DNA of 64,000 nucleotides from Zychaea mexicana (lineage: Eukaryota; Mucoromycota; Mucoromycetes; Mucorales; Lichtheimiaceae): the NCBI RefSeq assembly GCF_025766255.1, contig NW_026516742.1, positions 62,001 through 126,000 of the forward strand, in the 5' to 3' direction. Under the pieces are notes generated by a model, which was not told the DNA's origin, searched no databases, and saw only the letters and a list, made by a program, of their open reading frames with translations. How positions within the stretch are numbered: the first letter of the stretch is position 1; every line of letters begins with the position of its first letter. Positions 23,372-34,798 of this stretch are shown here, one piece after another. The position numbers and the translations under genes are program-made.

Positions 23372-24327
23372 ACGATATGGCAATAATAGAGCTTTCTTTC
23401 ATTCTCCTCTGCCATATATTTTTCTGCACGGTTAAAATACCAGCATCTTTTCATAGATATTCCATTCACAAACATTGTCAAATGAAAAAAGAGAACCATT
23501 ATTGAACCATGCTACGCGTGTATATTTTAAACTCATGGAAGATTATTACGTACCACAATTGATTAAAAGCATATTACTGGGCTCGCTAGAGGAGTGCTAG
23601 ATATGAGGTCCCAAAATAATGATAAGCACAGTCTTAATAATTGCAATGTGCATATTGAAAAATAGATCTGTGCATGATATGCAGCGTTGCTAAACAAATG
23701 CTGCAATGTCATGCAATATTAAGTGTCTGAGCGGGATGGCGGAACCTTTTCGGACCGACGGGTGACAAGACAAAGTACGGGAGTCTTTTCCGTTGATACT
23801 GTGTCTATACAGATACAATCACCATGTACGCACTATGTATCGTTTGGCAGCACCGCAGACTGTGCATATATTAAAAAGTTGTAAAATTACAGCAGGAGTA
23901 CAGGTATGGGTCAGCTGATCGTCAGCATCGTCACAATACCATTCTCGATTTAGTCTTACTCCTTGTAAGCATTCATCCTATACAAAAGTGCCATTGTGCT
24001 ACTAGTACTCTCGTCTCGCATTATATTAAATTCTGAACGTCCACTTTTAAGTTGGATGATGAAACACTTCAATGATCACAGTTTCGTCGTAGGCAGAGTC
24101 GTGTGGTACTGATGGATGGCAGAGCCACTCATTGTCTTGTTACACTTGGTATACTGCGTTGGTAACTATATTGTCTGGGCACTATAAAATCAAGAAAAGA
24201 GATGGTGTTGAGATACAACCAACCTTCTCAGTGCTGCACAGTGCAGGTGACAAGCAGCCGACTCCGCTATATGAACCAGCACCTTTTTTTCCTATTCACC
24301 AAACCCCAGTTTTTTTTTACTTGATCA
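23372..24327. other. Intergenic YHM2-POP5
   Basis: About 950 bp AT-rich DNA with no supported gene. The last 100 bases before POP5 include a pyrimidine-rich stretch with a T run (about 24,284-24,320), the likely leader. Confidence 0.5.
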
Positions 24328-25061
24328 ATGGTCCGATTTAAGGTTCGGTGGATCTTGTTTGAATTAGTCCAGGATCCACTTATTGAAAATGGCAAGGTGA
24401 TCTTTCCACGAACACCTGCAAAACTATGCGACGATGATTTGAATCAGTGCATCCATTCTGCGTTAACCATCGATTATGGTGATTTCGGCAACGGCATGGC
24501 ACGTAGCGTTTATGGTAACGCATAGAATAGCTGTTACACATGCGTCAAGGGAGAAGGAGGAGCAGCTTTTGAAGGGCTGACAAGTATGATACATATTTGT
24601 AGTGAAATGGTTTAATCCGGCTACACATATTGGGATAGCACGAGTACCGCGTGATTATACAGACATGATGCTGGCGTCGTTGTTTTTCATAAAAAAGGTC
24701 CGTGACCAACCCTATAGTTTTCGCACACTTCATGTGTCTGGTAAGGCCATCAACCCAATGAGAAAGCAACTTTGCCGTGAAAATAATGGGTGGGCTGACT
24801 GTCGTTGTGTAATACACAGGTACAATCATTGGCGTACAGAAACAAGCCATCATCCGTGATCGAGACATCTACCTGCAGCTACAAAAGGAAGCACAAAAGA
24901 CAGGTAAGGCATATGACGGATACGGGTATATCCATTTGGGACAAAGAAGAAGAAGAAGAAGAAGAGGTATTCACCAACTTCAAATAGGACAAGCATTTAG
25001 TTTTGTTGAGAACCTTGCAAAGTCAGAAAAAGAAATTAAAGCCATCCAAGCGTTTGCCTAA
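24328..25061 (+). CDS. POP5: RNase P/MRP subunit Pop5
   Basis: Protein subunit of RNase P and RNase MRP, which process pre-tRNA and pre-rRNA in the nucleus/nucleolus. Exons 24,328-24,514, 24,603-24,740, 24,820-24,903 and 24,988-25,061 close to 161 codons (160 aa). Recognised by the start MVRFKVRWILFEL, SALTIDYGDFGNGMA, then KWFNPATHIGIARVPRDYTD, LFFIKKVRDQPYSFRTLHVS and GTIIGVQKQAI, matching the Pop5/Rpp14 fold order. The acidic-free C-terminus ends AIQAFA. The intron before the last exon contains a (GAA)n run at about 24,944-24,966. The start ATG is the first in frame and matches the family start. Confidence 0.92.
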
Positions 25062-25160
25062 AATATCTCGTTTCCCGCGTCTCCCTCCTTCTGTCAATTT
25101 TTTTTTTCTTGCTTGTTCCCTTCCATTCTCAAATTCAATAATCAAACTAATATACCCTCA

Positions 25161-26002
25161 ATGGCCGACACACCAGCAAGTTGGTTCTACATACAATCAG
25201 CCACACATCCGCACCATGTGTTGACCGTAACGAATGCAGCATGGCAGGTTTGGATCTTGTTAGAGTTGAATGCACAAAGACAACAACAGCCAAATTTTAG
25301 AAGGACTAAACGTAATACAAGTAGCCAGGAGCAAGAATTGAACTGCGGCCGTTGGCGGAAGGGAATAAGAGGAACCAGCTGTGGTGCTTTGACCAGGGTT
25401 TCTTGGTGAACAAACAATCCGGCTGTGGTAAGACCATATCGGTAGTAGTAAGTTCGGGGGGGGGATGGTAAAAAACATTAAATCTGGTGATTTTATCTTG
25501 TATTTAATGACAAAACAAGCGTAATCTACAAAACATCAAGTGATGAGCACCAAGTCCTCAGACAAGGCAGTTGAGAATCAAAGTCTGATCCAGTCTCGAA
25601 GACAACCGCATGAATCGACGTCGTCGATGCACCAGCGGTGGCAACACGACCCATCCAACCACCTATTGCAGCTGCAGGCCCATCCGATCTACTGTCTCGT
25701 ATGTAAGCACGCGTGTCATAATCGCATGGGTTTTCGTGTTGAGTCGTTGTCCCGCTTCATCCCGTATCATCCTTTAGATAGCATAAAGCCCACCCCCTCC
25801 CCCCCCTCCACGACACCCTACCTTCCCCGACATCTTGCAGCCAGCGGCAGAAAGCTGATCAAACCTACCTGGAAACTTTCACATTTAGAACACACAGCAG
25901 GTGCCGCGAATGGTCAAGCAGGACGACAGCGACGAGAACGGCAATAGATGGGAGTTCGTGGATGAGCTATCCGTCAGCACGCAGGCGCTTGAATTGCAAT
26001 AG
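25161..26002 (+). CDS. Beta-trefoil (ricin-B-like fold) protein
   Basis: Small protein with repeated trefoil units, a fold that usually binds sugars. Exon 1 (25,161-25,247): MADTPASWFYIQSATHPHHV. Exon 2 (25,325-25,427): GARIELRPL, NQLWCFDQGFLVNKQSGC. Exon 3 (from 25,541): VMSTKSSDKAVENQSL, then HQRWQHDPSNHLLQLQAHPI. The last exon ends NRWEFVDELSVSTQALELQ with TAG at 26,000-26,002. The repeated [NQ]xxW or QxW motif followed by a hydrophobic strand identifies the fold. The join between exon 3 and the last exon (about 25,699-25,890) is uncertain: an alternative exon there reads SGRKLIKPTWKL but stops early at 25,947. No signal peptide is seen, so a cytosolic role is likely. Function unknown. Confidence 0.72.
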
Positions 26003-26365
26003 TAGCGGTAGATAGTAGTAGCTGTGTTCGCAGAAGCCGAAAAGAAGTAGAAAAGAGAGGGCATGAGGGTAAAAGAAGCGAGTAGTCTAAAATCAGGTGT
26101 GCTGTATGCATACACACACACAACACATCACACGCCTTCCAACCCAATTTTTTACCTTTTTTCTTTTCTTTTTTTTTTCCCTCACTCTGTTTTTTTCAAC
26201 ACCTCTTTCTTTTTCCCTCTCTCTTTCTTTTAATAAGTTAACAACAACAACAACAACAACCAAAAAGAAAGGGCTACTCTATACACACTCCCTTTTCTTT
26301 TCCAAATAATACGCCATTTCGACCATTGACGCACCTCTGAGCTTACACCTTACATACATACTTCA

Positions 26366-27729
26366 ATGAGTATTGCCGCTGCTTCTGCCGCTTCCGCTTG
26401 GCGGGTTTGCATAATAGCATTGCTCGTCTTGGTCACTCTGACACACAAGTCCCATGCTGCTGTTATTGTGGTTGTAAGTTTTGCTTTTCTTCTTTCTCTC
26501 TCATGATATTAGCTTCTTCCTTTTTTTTAATGTAATTGAGCGAGTGTGTGAGTGAGTGAGGTCATTGTAAAGGAGTCGGCAAAAGTGCTTGGCAAAAAAA
26601 GGAAAAAATATTGACTGATATACTGGTTGGCCCCAACACGCACCCAAAAAAAAAAAATAACAGGCAACGAACGAGACATACATCGACCGTGTAGCAGCGT
26701 TCGGACCACGGCTAACAGAAGAAGGACTGGTTGGACGGCTACTACCGCCAGCAAACGAGAGCGAACGATACGGATGCGATCCTGTCACGCCACCGACAGA
26801 AAACTGGGTCGCCTTGATCGAACGGGGCGAGTGTTCGTTTGTGGACAAGGTCAGAGCCATGCAGGAAAGCGGAGCCTTGGCTGCTGTTGTCGGAGATAAA
26901 CACTACAACGGCTGGATCACCATGTATGCACCAGGTAAATACACTGTGCTTACATGTATAACACAGACGGGGAAGGCTGCTAACGAGGGAACGATGTAAT
27001 CATTTAAAAGGAGACACGTCTGACGTGCGTATACCGAGCGTGTTTGTCGCCCAGCATCAATACCAAGCTCTACTCCAGCTGTCACGGTCTTTCCGGGAAC
27101 CCATGTTGGTCCGTCTCGTGAAGGATGATATGCTTACATGGTATGTCTCGTTGTCTGTCATTCTGTTTAATGGTATGTTAATTTTTTTCCTTGTTTTCTG
27201 CTGCCTTGTCCGTGTTGTACATCTGCGTGCTGTATAGGCCGTTACTAGATATGCTACTTGTAGTCGTGCTATCGCCTGCCGTCATGATGCTGTTCATTTA
27301 CCTGACATGGCGCCTGCGGCAGCGCCAGCGACGGAGGAACGAGCTGGCTCCTACTGATTTCGTCACAAAGTTGCCCGTACGTAAATATCGCCGTGAGAAA
27401 CAAAAGGACAATGACCATGCCGAGTGTGCAATCTGTCTGGAAGACTATGTGGATGACGACACGCTGCGCACTCTGCCATGTCGGCACGAGTTTCATACCA
27501 CATGTGTGGATGCATGGTTGACCACTCACAAGAAGTTTGTAAGTTTGTTTCTTGGCGGGCTGTCTATCTCATAGAGCAAAAAAGGGGAGGGCCCTCCGTT
27601 ATTGGTAGTAATGGGATAGATACTGATCGACTTTCTATCATGTGCACACAGTGTCCCATTTGCAAGCACGATATCTGTCGTAAAGCGCCTGAATCGTCTA
27701 CTGAAAGAACCCCACTTCTGAGTGCATAA
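26366..27729 (+). CDS. PA-TM-RING E3 ubiquitin ligase, RNF13-like
   Basis: Endomembrane ubiquitin ligase of the protease-associated-domain family. Exons 26,366-26,473, 26,664-26,934, 27,011-27,140, 27,238-27,538, 27,652-27,729 close to 296 codons (295 aa). Order: signal peptide (WRVCIIALLVLVTLTHKSHA), lumenal PA domain (NWVALIERGECSFVDKVRAM, then HYNGWITMYAP), one transmembrane helix (LLVVVLSPAVMMLFIYL), a basic stop-transfer RRRRNE-like patch and a complete RING-H2: CAICLEDY, LPCRHEFHTTCVDAWL, CPICKHDI. The last RING cysteines are in the final exon. The tail ends PLLSA, with a TPLL element resembling a sorting motif. Compared with vertebrate RNF13/RNF167 the cytosolic tail is short. Confidence 0.93.
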
Positions 27730-28159
27730 ATTCAAGCATCATCCCTTCTCCATCATCCCTTTTCAGCAACCCCTTGTGCTCTTATTACTATTATTATTAC
27801 TACTATCATACTTTTCTGCAAATGTTCTTAACTTTCCCTGCTTCTTTTTAAACATACGCACGCGCACATATTACAGTTAGCAAACATCCCTTCGTCTCTC
27901 TGGCTCCCTCTGTCTCTCTCTCTCTCTTTCGAACTTCTCCTACCACACCTCCTCCTCGCTCCTCCTGGTATTCTCTCATTGATTCCCATAAGAACTTTAC
28001 ATGTACCCTATCTCTCACGTCTAAACATCTTCTTCCTCTTTGCATACTCTATAAAGACTGGACAAAAACAATCAAGAAAGCGTTGTTTGTGGTAATGACT
28101 AATATGCTACAACATATTTCGCTAAGGCGTTGTTGTGGCTCATTGTTGCTATTAAGGGT
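27730..28159. other. Convergent intergenic region
   Basis: 3' flanks of two convergent genes, the RING ligase (+) and the cysteine-rich membrane protein (-). Contains CT-rich and (ATT)n-like simple sequence. No gene seen. Confidence 0.5.
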
Positions 28160-29697
28160 TTAGTTGTTGCTGCTGCTGTTGCTATCCAATGGAGGAGGGG
28201 GTGCTCCGGTTGGTATGGGCTGGTTGAAGTCAGATGTTGACGCACGAGGCATCGAGCTACGTGATCCACAGCTCATCGGAGGCGTGAGACTCCCTGTCGA
28301 CATTCTCGGTGGAGGTGGAGTGCTGTTACGGAGTCTCGAAACGGAATTATTGCTGCCCGGCAACAACGATAAAGGTCGGGTGGTTCCTAATGCAGACGAG
28401 ACATGATAGTCTGGATGCGCTAAAAACACCATACTGGTGCGATTACTGCTATCTTTGGCGGTAGAGGTCGCTGATACATTATTACTACTGCTATCATTGT
28501 TATTATGGATGCTGTGGTGGTGGTGATGATGGTTGCTACCTTCGCCGTCATCTTCTTCGAGCATGGCGTATTTAGCAAACTCCTCATTGTCGCCGAAAAA
28601 CTTGATGATCTTGGCACGTTCCTTTTTAGACTGGTAGCGATGCAGGACCCACAGAATGCCAAGGATCAGCAAGATAAACAAAATCACAGCCAGACCCAAA
28701 ACGGCCCAAAGCCATGTTGCAATCGTGCGGAAGACATCGGGGCCGTTCACACAGACACCGTCAACACTGCATGTTTCTGATATACATTCACGGTCTTGGG
28801 AGCATGCAGCACCGTTCAAACTGGAGGCACTGCATCTGTTATTCTCGCTGCAAAAGGTGCCTTGGATGCAGTTGTCTCGGACAATGCGTTGGCGGAGCGC
28901 ATAGCCTTGTGCATCGTAGGAGACATAGTCGGTTCTATCAGCTCAGTGATTAGCATTGGAAAGGATGTGTTTGTGTATGTCAATAGAAAAGGACGTACGT
29001 ATCCTCAACGCAGTTGCCGCCAAGCGGAATGGCTTTTACATAACAGGTTGAATTGAGACAAATCGGGACCTGACCTGCACATTCATCATCACGTTGCTGT
29101 TCTCATCCAACAAAAGCAAAATCAGTTTGGCTTGGTCATATCTTTAGGTTGTGCATTAGAATAGATAAAGCACGTACCAATTCACAGTGACCGCCAGGAG
29201 TAACCAATGGCGTACACTTTGAGCTATCGTCAGGGCAATAACTTCCACTTTGGCATCGTTTAGGAAAAGCATGTACTCGTGCGTCCCATCTAATAAGCCC
29301 ATCATTTGTTTCAGCCTCGTGTCTTATTACTGCAGCTTCTCATGGGCTCTGTTGAGCGTACCCTTTGATATAGTCGCTGTTGCTGCATCCTTTGTAGTCG
29401 CACGTATTTGTCGCTGGGTTGCAGTACAGATAAACGTTTCGACATGAATCGTCGTACTGCCAAGTCGCGCTGTGTTTGATGCGTGTACATGTGTGCATAC
29501 AAGGAAGTAAAGGATCAGCTCATCAAACCAAATCAAGCTAATTTTTTTGCTGAGGGTAAATCAAAAAATAAAAATAGTTACGAGTAGAGCGGTGTCGCAT
29601 CACATTGCTCACCGTATATCAATGCCATCGTGCCTGCTGGAAGCAGTACCAGCAGCGAGAGCAAGAACAGCAGGAACGACAATGATGTCCACTTCAT
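28160..29697 (-). CDS. Cysteine-rich single-pass membrane protein, unknown
   Basis: Predicted type I plasma-membrane or vacuolar protein. The start at 29,697 gives a signal peptide (MKWTSLSFLLFLLSLLVLLP). Several short exons (about 29,613-29,697, 29,365-29,475, 29,183-29,290, 28,995-29,090) encode Cys-rich modules: DDSCRNVYLYCNPATNTC, RCQSGSYCPDDSSKC and DDECAGQVPICLNSTC. The last exon (from about 28,934) has DNCIQGTFCSENNRC and CSQDRECISETCSVDGVC, then a transmembrane helix (WLWAVLGLAVILFILLILGI). The cytosolic tail is basic near the membrane, then H-, S/N- and P-rich. The repeated CxxxxxxC..C spacing suggests small disulfide knots. I do not recognise a named family; wall sensing or adhesion is a guess. 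Exon edges apart from the last are approximate. Confidence 0.75.
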
Positions 29698-30246
29698 TTG
29701 TTACTACGTACTACAGGGTTCAAGTAGCGTCAAATTGTGGAGCTGTTATGAGTGGATAGAAGGATGGTTTGGGGAACAAAAGCAAGAAGAAAGGCGGGTG
29801 TGAGCGAGCGAAGCAAGAGAAAGTAGGTAAGAAAGAAAGGAAGAAAGTGATCGGCAGCACCATGATGATATATGCAGTTCGTCTGTAACACTGCACTAAG
29901 AGCTAGTATATACAGAATGCCGCTATCTCTTGCTCCTGCTGCAATCCAAGAAAGAGAGATGCAATCATATGTGCTCATTACTACAAGCCTATTGGACTGT
30001 ATAGCGTGTACTGTATATATACATAATAATAAAATAGTCGCCCTCCCCCTGAGCAGGGCAAAAAAGAAACCCACCCCTTGCCTCTTTGTGCATTTGCACG
30101 CGCCATCAATGCTTGTACTTCGTTTCGGCTTGAATCGTTCCGAATATGTAATAACGCCGGCTTCCACAAACATCGTCGTTCCCACTCCCCCTACTTTTTC
30201 CCTTCTTAACAATATATCACCGCTCCCCCCACCCAATAGTAATACT
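29698..30246. other. Divergent promoter region
   Basis: Lies between the cysteine-rich membrane protein (-) and the FUN14 gene (+), so it probably holds both promoters. The open frames on both strands here overlap each other and show no domain; none is called. Confidence 0.5.
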
Positions 30247-31357
30247 ATGAGCGCACGCGTGTTGTCTTTGTCCACTTTTCGCAGTAACTGGACTCGTCTT
30301 GCATCTACACCGTCACTACCATCTCGCTGTTTCTTAAAGCCAGGTACGTGAAGTAAAAGACTGCGCGCGTGTTTTTCCGCTTGTTTCCCGGTGGAATGTC
30401 TTTTGTTTCGCCTAAAATCTAGCCTTCCTCCTAGCTCAATGCTCCTATAGCACTACTACATCATCGTTTCATAATGCTGCAAAACCAGCTGCTAATCTCA
30501 TGGGCGCGCGCAGAATCGGTCAAACCGCCGCCATGGTCACCATGGCCACTGGTGGCATCTTTGCAAAGCCCTTAATTATGCAGAAACACCCAGTCGCTTG
30601 TCAAGGTAAATCATCACCGTTTGAAGCACACTGGTACTTTGTACGTAGATAAAAGGAGCACTCAACAATGACGCGGACGCACCATGTATCATCGAATACA
30701 CAGCAGTGCCAACAACAACAACAGCAGTCGTCCTAGAAGACGAGCAAGCACAACAAATTGCCCACCAGCACCGCTCGTTAATTCATAAAGGCGAGCTTTC
30801 GTTTGGCACTTTGCTCGGTTTATGCACCGGTTACTTTATAAAAAAGATGGGTCGACTATTTGCATTAATGATTGGCATGGGCTTTGTTTGTCTTCAGGTA
30901 ACTGACAAGTCTAGTAATCTTTGATTGGAAAGACCTTACGTCTTACTTCTATGTAAATTTATTTCATGATTACGTGGTGGTATGGTTCCTCTTACATACT
31001 TTCTACAATACATATATACGGTTTATATATATACAGATCATGTCAGCCAAAGGCTATGTAACTGTGCATTGGGACCGCATGCAAGCGGGATACAATAAGC
31101 AGATGGATGTGGATCAAGATGGTCGTGTTACTGTTCGAGATGTACAAAGCAAGTGGCGAAAACTGATCAATCTTTTGACCAAGAATATTCAGGTATTACT
31201 ACCAAATTTTTATTTTTTGTTAAAGCGAGTGGCTCAATGCTTAAAGCGAAGGAAGTTGGGTGTAATGAATGCCAGCTTAAAGATATATGTTAATTTATCT
31301 GATTAGTTCAAATCGACGTTTTTGGCGGGTCTTTATGCTGGTATTCGCTTCGGGTAG
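30247..31357 (+). CDS. FUN14: FUN14-domain mitochondrial outer-membrane protein
   Basis: FUN14/FUNDC family, outer mitochondrial membrane proteins; the animal member FUNDC1 is a mitophagy receptor. Exons 30,247-30,343, 30,435-30,605, 30,656-30,897, 31,037-31,192, 31,307-31,357 close to 239 codons (238 aa). A basic, S/R-rich N-terminus (MSARVLSLSTFRSNWTRLAS) looks like a mitochondrial targeting region. The core has GELSFGTLLGLCTGYFIKKM, LFALMIGMGFVCLQ and the C-terminal FLAGLYAGIRFG typical of the family. Between the helices lies DVDQDGRVTVRD, which fits a 12-residue EF-hand loop except for Asp at position 12. No LIR motif (Y/WxxL near the N-terminus) is obvious, so a receptor role is unproven. 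Confidence 0.92.
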
Positions 31358-32162
31358 AGTGTTACTGCTCTAATAGCTGTAACCCTTTGAAACAAGAAAG
31401 CATGTAAATTCTATATAAAACACCCTCATAAGCTTTACGTGACCTTTTGAAGATCCTCTCTTGAGGTGGATTTTATCGGAGGACTACTGTGATATGAGGG
31501 CTGATCAAAACAATGTGTTCTTTGCTACAGTATGTACTTGGCCAAGATCATAGTATATACGGATTGCCGCATTTCATATTCCAAATTGTCCTGCATAATT
31601 ACATATCATTGTTATCCTGCATAAACCACACATGAAAAAATATGGTGTATTCTCACGCTGCAATGATGGCTGTCAGTAATGTGAGTCGTTTTTTCTTTTT
31701 GCTCGCTTTTCATCGACAATTGATTTGCTTTGTTGTAAATGATCGCCCACTCTGCACGTTATTATTGTACTTGTCCGACCCAGCACATTCGTATTTTACA
31801 GGCCATGGTGTGTATAATAACATGTTTAAATTTGTAGCCGCGTGCTGGACAAGTCGTTTTTCATGGCAGCGTCAATTGGACTATCATACCTTTTTAAGCA
31901 TTACCTACATTTGGCAGAGATGGGATGGGATTGGACCTAGGATAAGTGATACACGTCAATAAACAGTATGTGATACGACCCATACTAGCGAGAAAGGCTC
32001 AGTCATGGAGCAGCTCCTCCATGCTTGCTCGTATAGACAATACTAAAAGTTAGCAGTGGTCCGAAGCTGCAAATCCATCACAGTCTCAAGGGTTTAGAAA
32101 AGTGAACGAAAGTAATTGTTGATTATTGGTTCTTATTAAAAGACTATGTAGCAGTAACCACA
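31358..32162. other. Intergenic, convergent 3' flanks
   Basis: About 800 bp between the FUN14 gene (+) and the acyl-CoA synthetase (-). The open frame at 31,642-31,962 has no domain or homologous look. Nothing else is seen. Confidence 0.5.
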
Positions 32163-34798
32163 TTACTTTACTAGGGAGGAGACCCTATACTGAAAGTGTT
32201 AAAGATAAATCTATTGTTCCAAGTCCATCCCCCACTCAATTTACTAGCACACACGTGAATTGAACATATACGTACATTTGCTTGAGCTTTTCTGAGTATG
32301 CTTCCGTGATTTCTTTCCGCTTGAGTTTCTGCGCAGCCGTCAAAAGACCCTATATTTGCAACAAGACAAGAATTAATCAACGACAGCTCATCCAAACGAA
32401 CCAACAGTTGAAGATTTATACAAAAGTACGATTTACCATGTCGGATGTCCATAGATCCTTGCAAATCCATACATTCTGTACCACCTCTGCGCCTTTGAGA
32501 TTATTGTTTTTGGCTTGCTCCTGTAATAATCCTAGCACCAGTTTTCGCAACCGAGTATCCGCACATAATGCAGAGTAATCATCATTCTCGATTCCATTTG
32601 CAGCCGCAAATTCACGTAATTTGTGTTCAAGAGGGACAACCAGTGCAACCGGTCGGGGGTATAAAGGGTCGGCATGCACGCATAAATTTTCGATGAGGGG
32701 GCATGACTTGTACACACTCTCCACCTTTTCCAGAGCGATATATTCGCCATGGCTCAACTTGACAAGGTTCTTTTTGCGGTCAATGATGCTGAGTGTGCCT
32801 GCTGCATTCCACTGACCAATATCACCCGTCATCAACCAGCCGTCTGGGGTAAGGGCTTCGCGTGTCAGCTCTTCTTGTTTGTAATAGCCGGATGTAACAG
32901 ATGGTCCGCGAATTAAGATCTCGCCTTGGTTGTTGGATGCAAAGTAATTGAGTTCAGGTACATCCACGAGCTTTACTTCGGTGCATGGGACAGGAGCACC
33001 AGCTTCACCTAGCGCAAACTGCTCTGGAGCCATCACAGCGCACATACTACACATATCGTTGTTTAATATCCAAATCCTCCTTTTTTTTCGCTATACGGTA
33101 CTAGAATGATATTTCCTTACCCACAACTAGAAGAAATTCAAAATCAAAGTGAACGGTTAGATCCTTATTACATTTGTACGGGGCCGATCAAGTAGACTTA
33201 TACATGTCAAAAGTTTACCTTTCCGTCATGCCATACCCACAAATAATTGGGGCCAAACTTAGCGACAAAAATCGTTGGGTCTCCACTGACAAGGGAGCGC
33301 CACCAGAGAGACCATACCGCAGCTTGCCGCCTAATTGCTCCTTGACCTTCTTGAACACTATCTTGTCCAACACGCCTGTAGGCAATCCATAGCTCTTTAA
33401 ATAATCCTTCATCGTCAATGCACCCATGAATATTTTCTCAATGCGAGGTCCTCGTTCTGCAATTTTGGCAAGCACCGTTTTACGAATAGTTTCCCACACT
33501 TGCGGCACACCACACCTATGATTTAAGAAATTCGAGTTAATAATTCTCGGGCAACACAGCAGCACAAAAACAAGAAAAATAAATTGGCTTGCAAGGCATG
33601 AGAAAACTTACATGATAGTGGGGGCAAAGGTGAATAAATCACCTCTGCAATTTCGTACACTGACATCCGTCAATGTTTTCACTCCACCATATCCCAGTGT
33701 GAGACCCAAGAAAATGCACAAGTTCTCCACAAGAAACTCGAGCACATGAGCAAGCGGCAAATAGGCCATCATGGTATCATTGGCTTCCACTAAATGCTGT
33801 AGCATTTTGCAACAACCGGCGACTATATAACAGCATCACCTTTTAGCTCGTTACCGTTCATCTTACTTTAGGACATGTCCATATCTAACAATGCGTACTG
33901 TTATGACCACTTACTAGCAGCGACAATATTTCCATGGGTGAGAACGACGCCCTTGGGATTCCCGGTCGTGCCACTGGTGTACATGATGCAGGATATGTCT
34001 TGGCTGGTTGGCTTCACAGGTTCGACAGGATTGGCTTCGCCAATGATGCGTACTTCTTCAAAAGGAATAACGTGATGGATTTGTGGGATGTTTCGTAAAC
34101 GCTCAACGGCATCTTTGTTGACTTCGACGTCGCGGTAAATAATGTGAGTGATACTTGGGCAATCACCGATGATTTTTTCCAAGACCTCAAGTTGATCACC
34201 GTTGATGAAGCATACTGCGGAGCCAGTCTCGTTGATCGAATGCATGAGGCCCTCGGGGCCAAGGGTATCGTATGCTGTGACGATCGAAATTGATTGCGTG
34301 AATGCACCGTGTGTCATTAGCATCCATTCGACACTACAATAATATATTTACAGGCACGCGATTATTATATGCTATCCAGGCAGACGTAGATAATGATGAT
34401 GAAAAAGAGTATACGAACCTCGTTGATGCAAAGATGTGGAGCTTATCACCTTTTTTCATGCCGAGTTTACGCAGACCGGCGCCGAGCATTCGAGTCAGGT
34501 TCACAGCTTCAATATACGAGTAATAATGATAGTTGCTGAACTGGTGATATTTCCACTGCTTAGGCTTTTCGCTGCCAGGCACCTCCTTTTCTTCAACAAA
34601 CGTCTGTTCCAATTTGCGGTAGCCGAATGCATGTCGATGCTTGTACGACGAAGCCGCGTATTGGAGGACATCGTAAAGTGTGTCGACACCAGTTGCTGGT
34701 GATGTCATGAGTTCAAACGGTGCCAAGATGGAGCGTCGAATGGGTGTTTCTCCAGCTACAGGCTCATGCGTTACTTCAATAGAGAATTCTCGTTGCAT
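32163..34798 (-). CDS. Long-chain fatty acid-CoA ligase (FAA/LACS-like)
   Basis: Activates long-chain fatty acids to acyl-CoA with ATP. The start at 34,798 (MQREFSIEVTHEP) agrees with the family. Exons run through DKLHIFASTR, VEWMLMTHGAFTQSISIVTA, the AMP-binding P-loop YTSGTTGNPKGVVLTHGN, MMAYLPLAHVLEFLVE, LRYGLSGGAPLS, ICGYGMTE, the ATP-binding and hinge region DGWLMTGDIGQW, DRKKNLVKLSHGEYIALEKV (fatty-acid signature) and the C-terminal lysine region LTAAQKLKRKEITEAY. Seven or so exons. The last small exon is inferred from KQM followed by YRVSSLVK and a stop at 32,163-32,165; if it is wrong the protein ends a few residues later in the previous exon. No N-terminal membrane helix or mitochondrial leader is evident, so a peroxisomal, lipid-droplet or ER role cannot be told apart. 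Confidence 0.94.

Noticed and set aside
29730..30351. 181- and 159-residue overlapping frames on opposite strands upstream of FUN14
   Set aside because: They overlap each other, lack domains, and the plus frame only gains sense from the true FUN14 start at 30,247.
31642..31962. 106-residue plus-strand frame between FUN14 and the acyl-CoA synthetase
   Set aside because: No recognisable composition, no neighbouring exon that fits; treated as intergenic.
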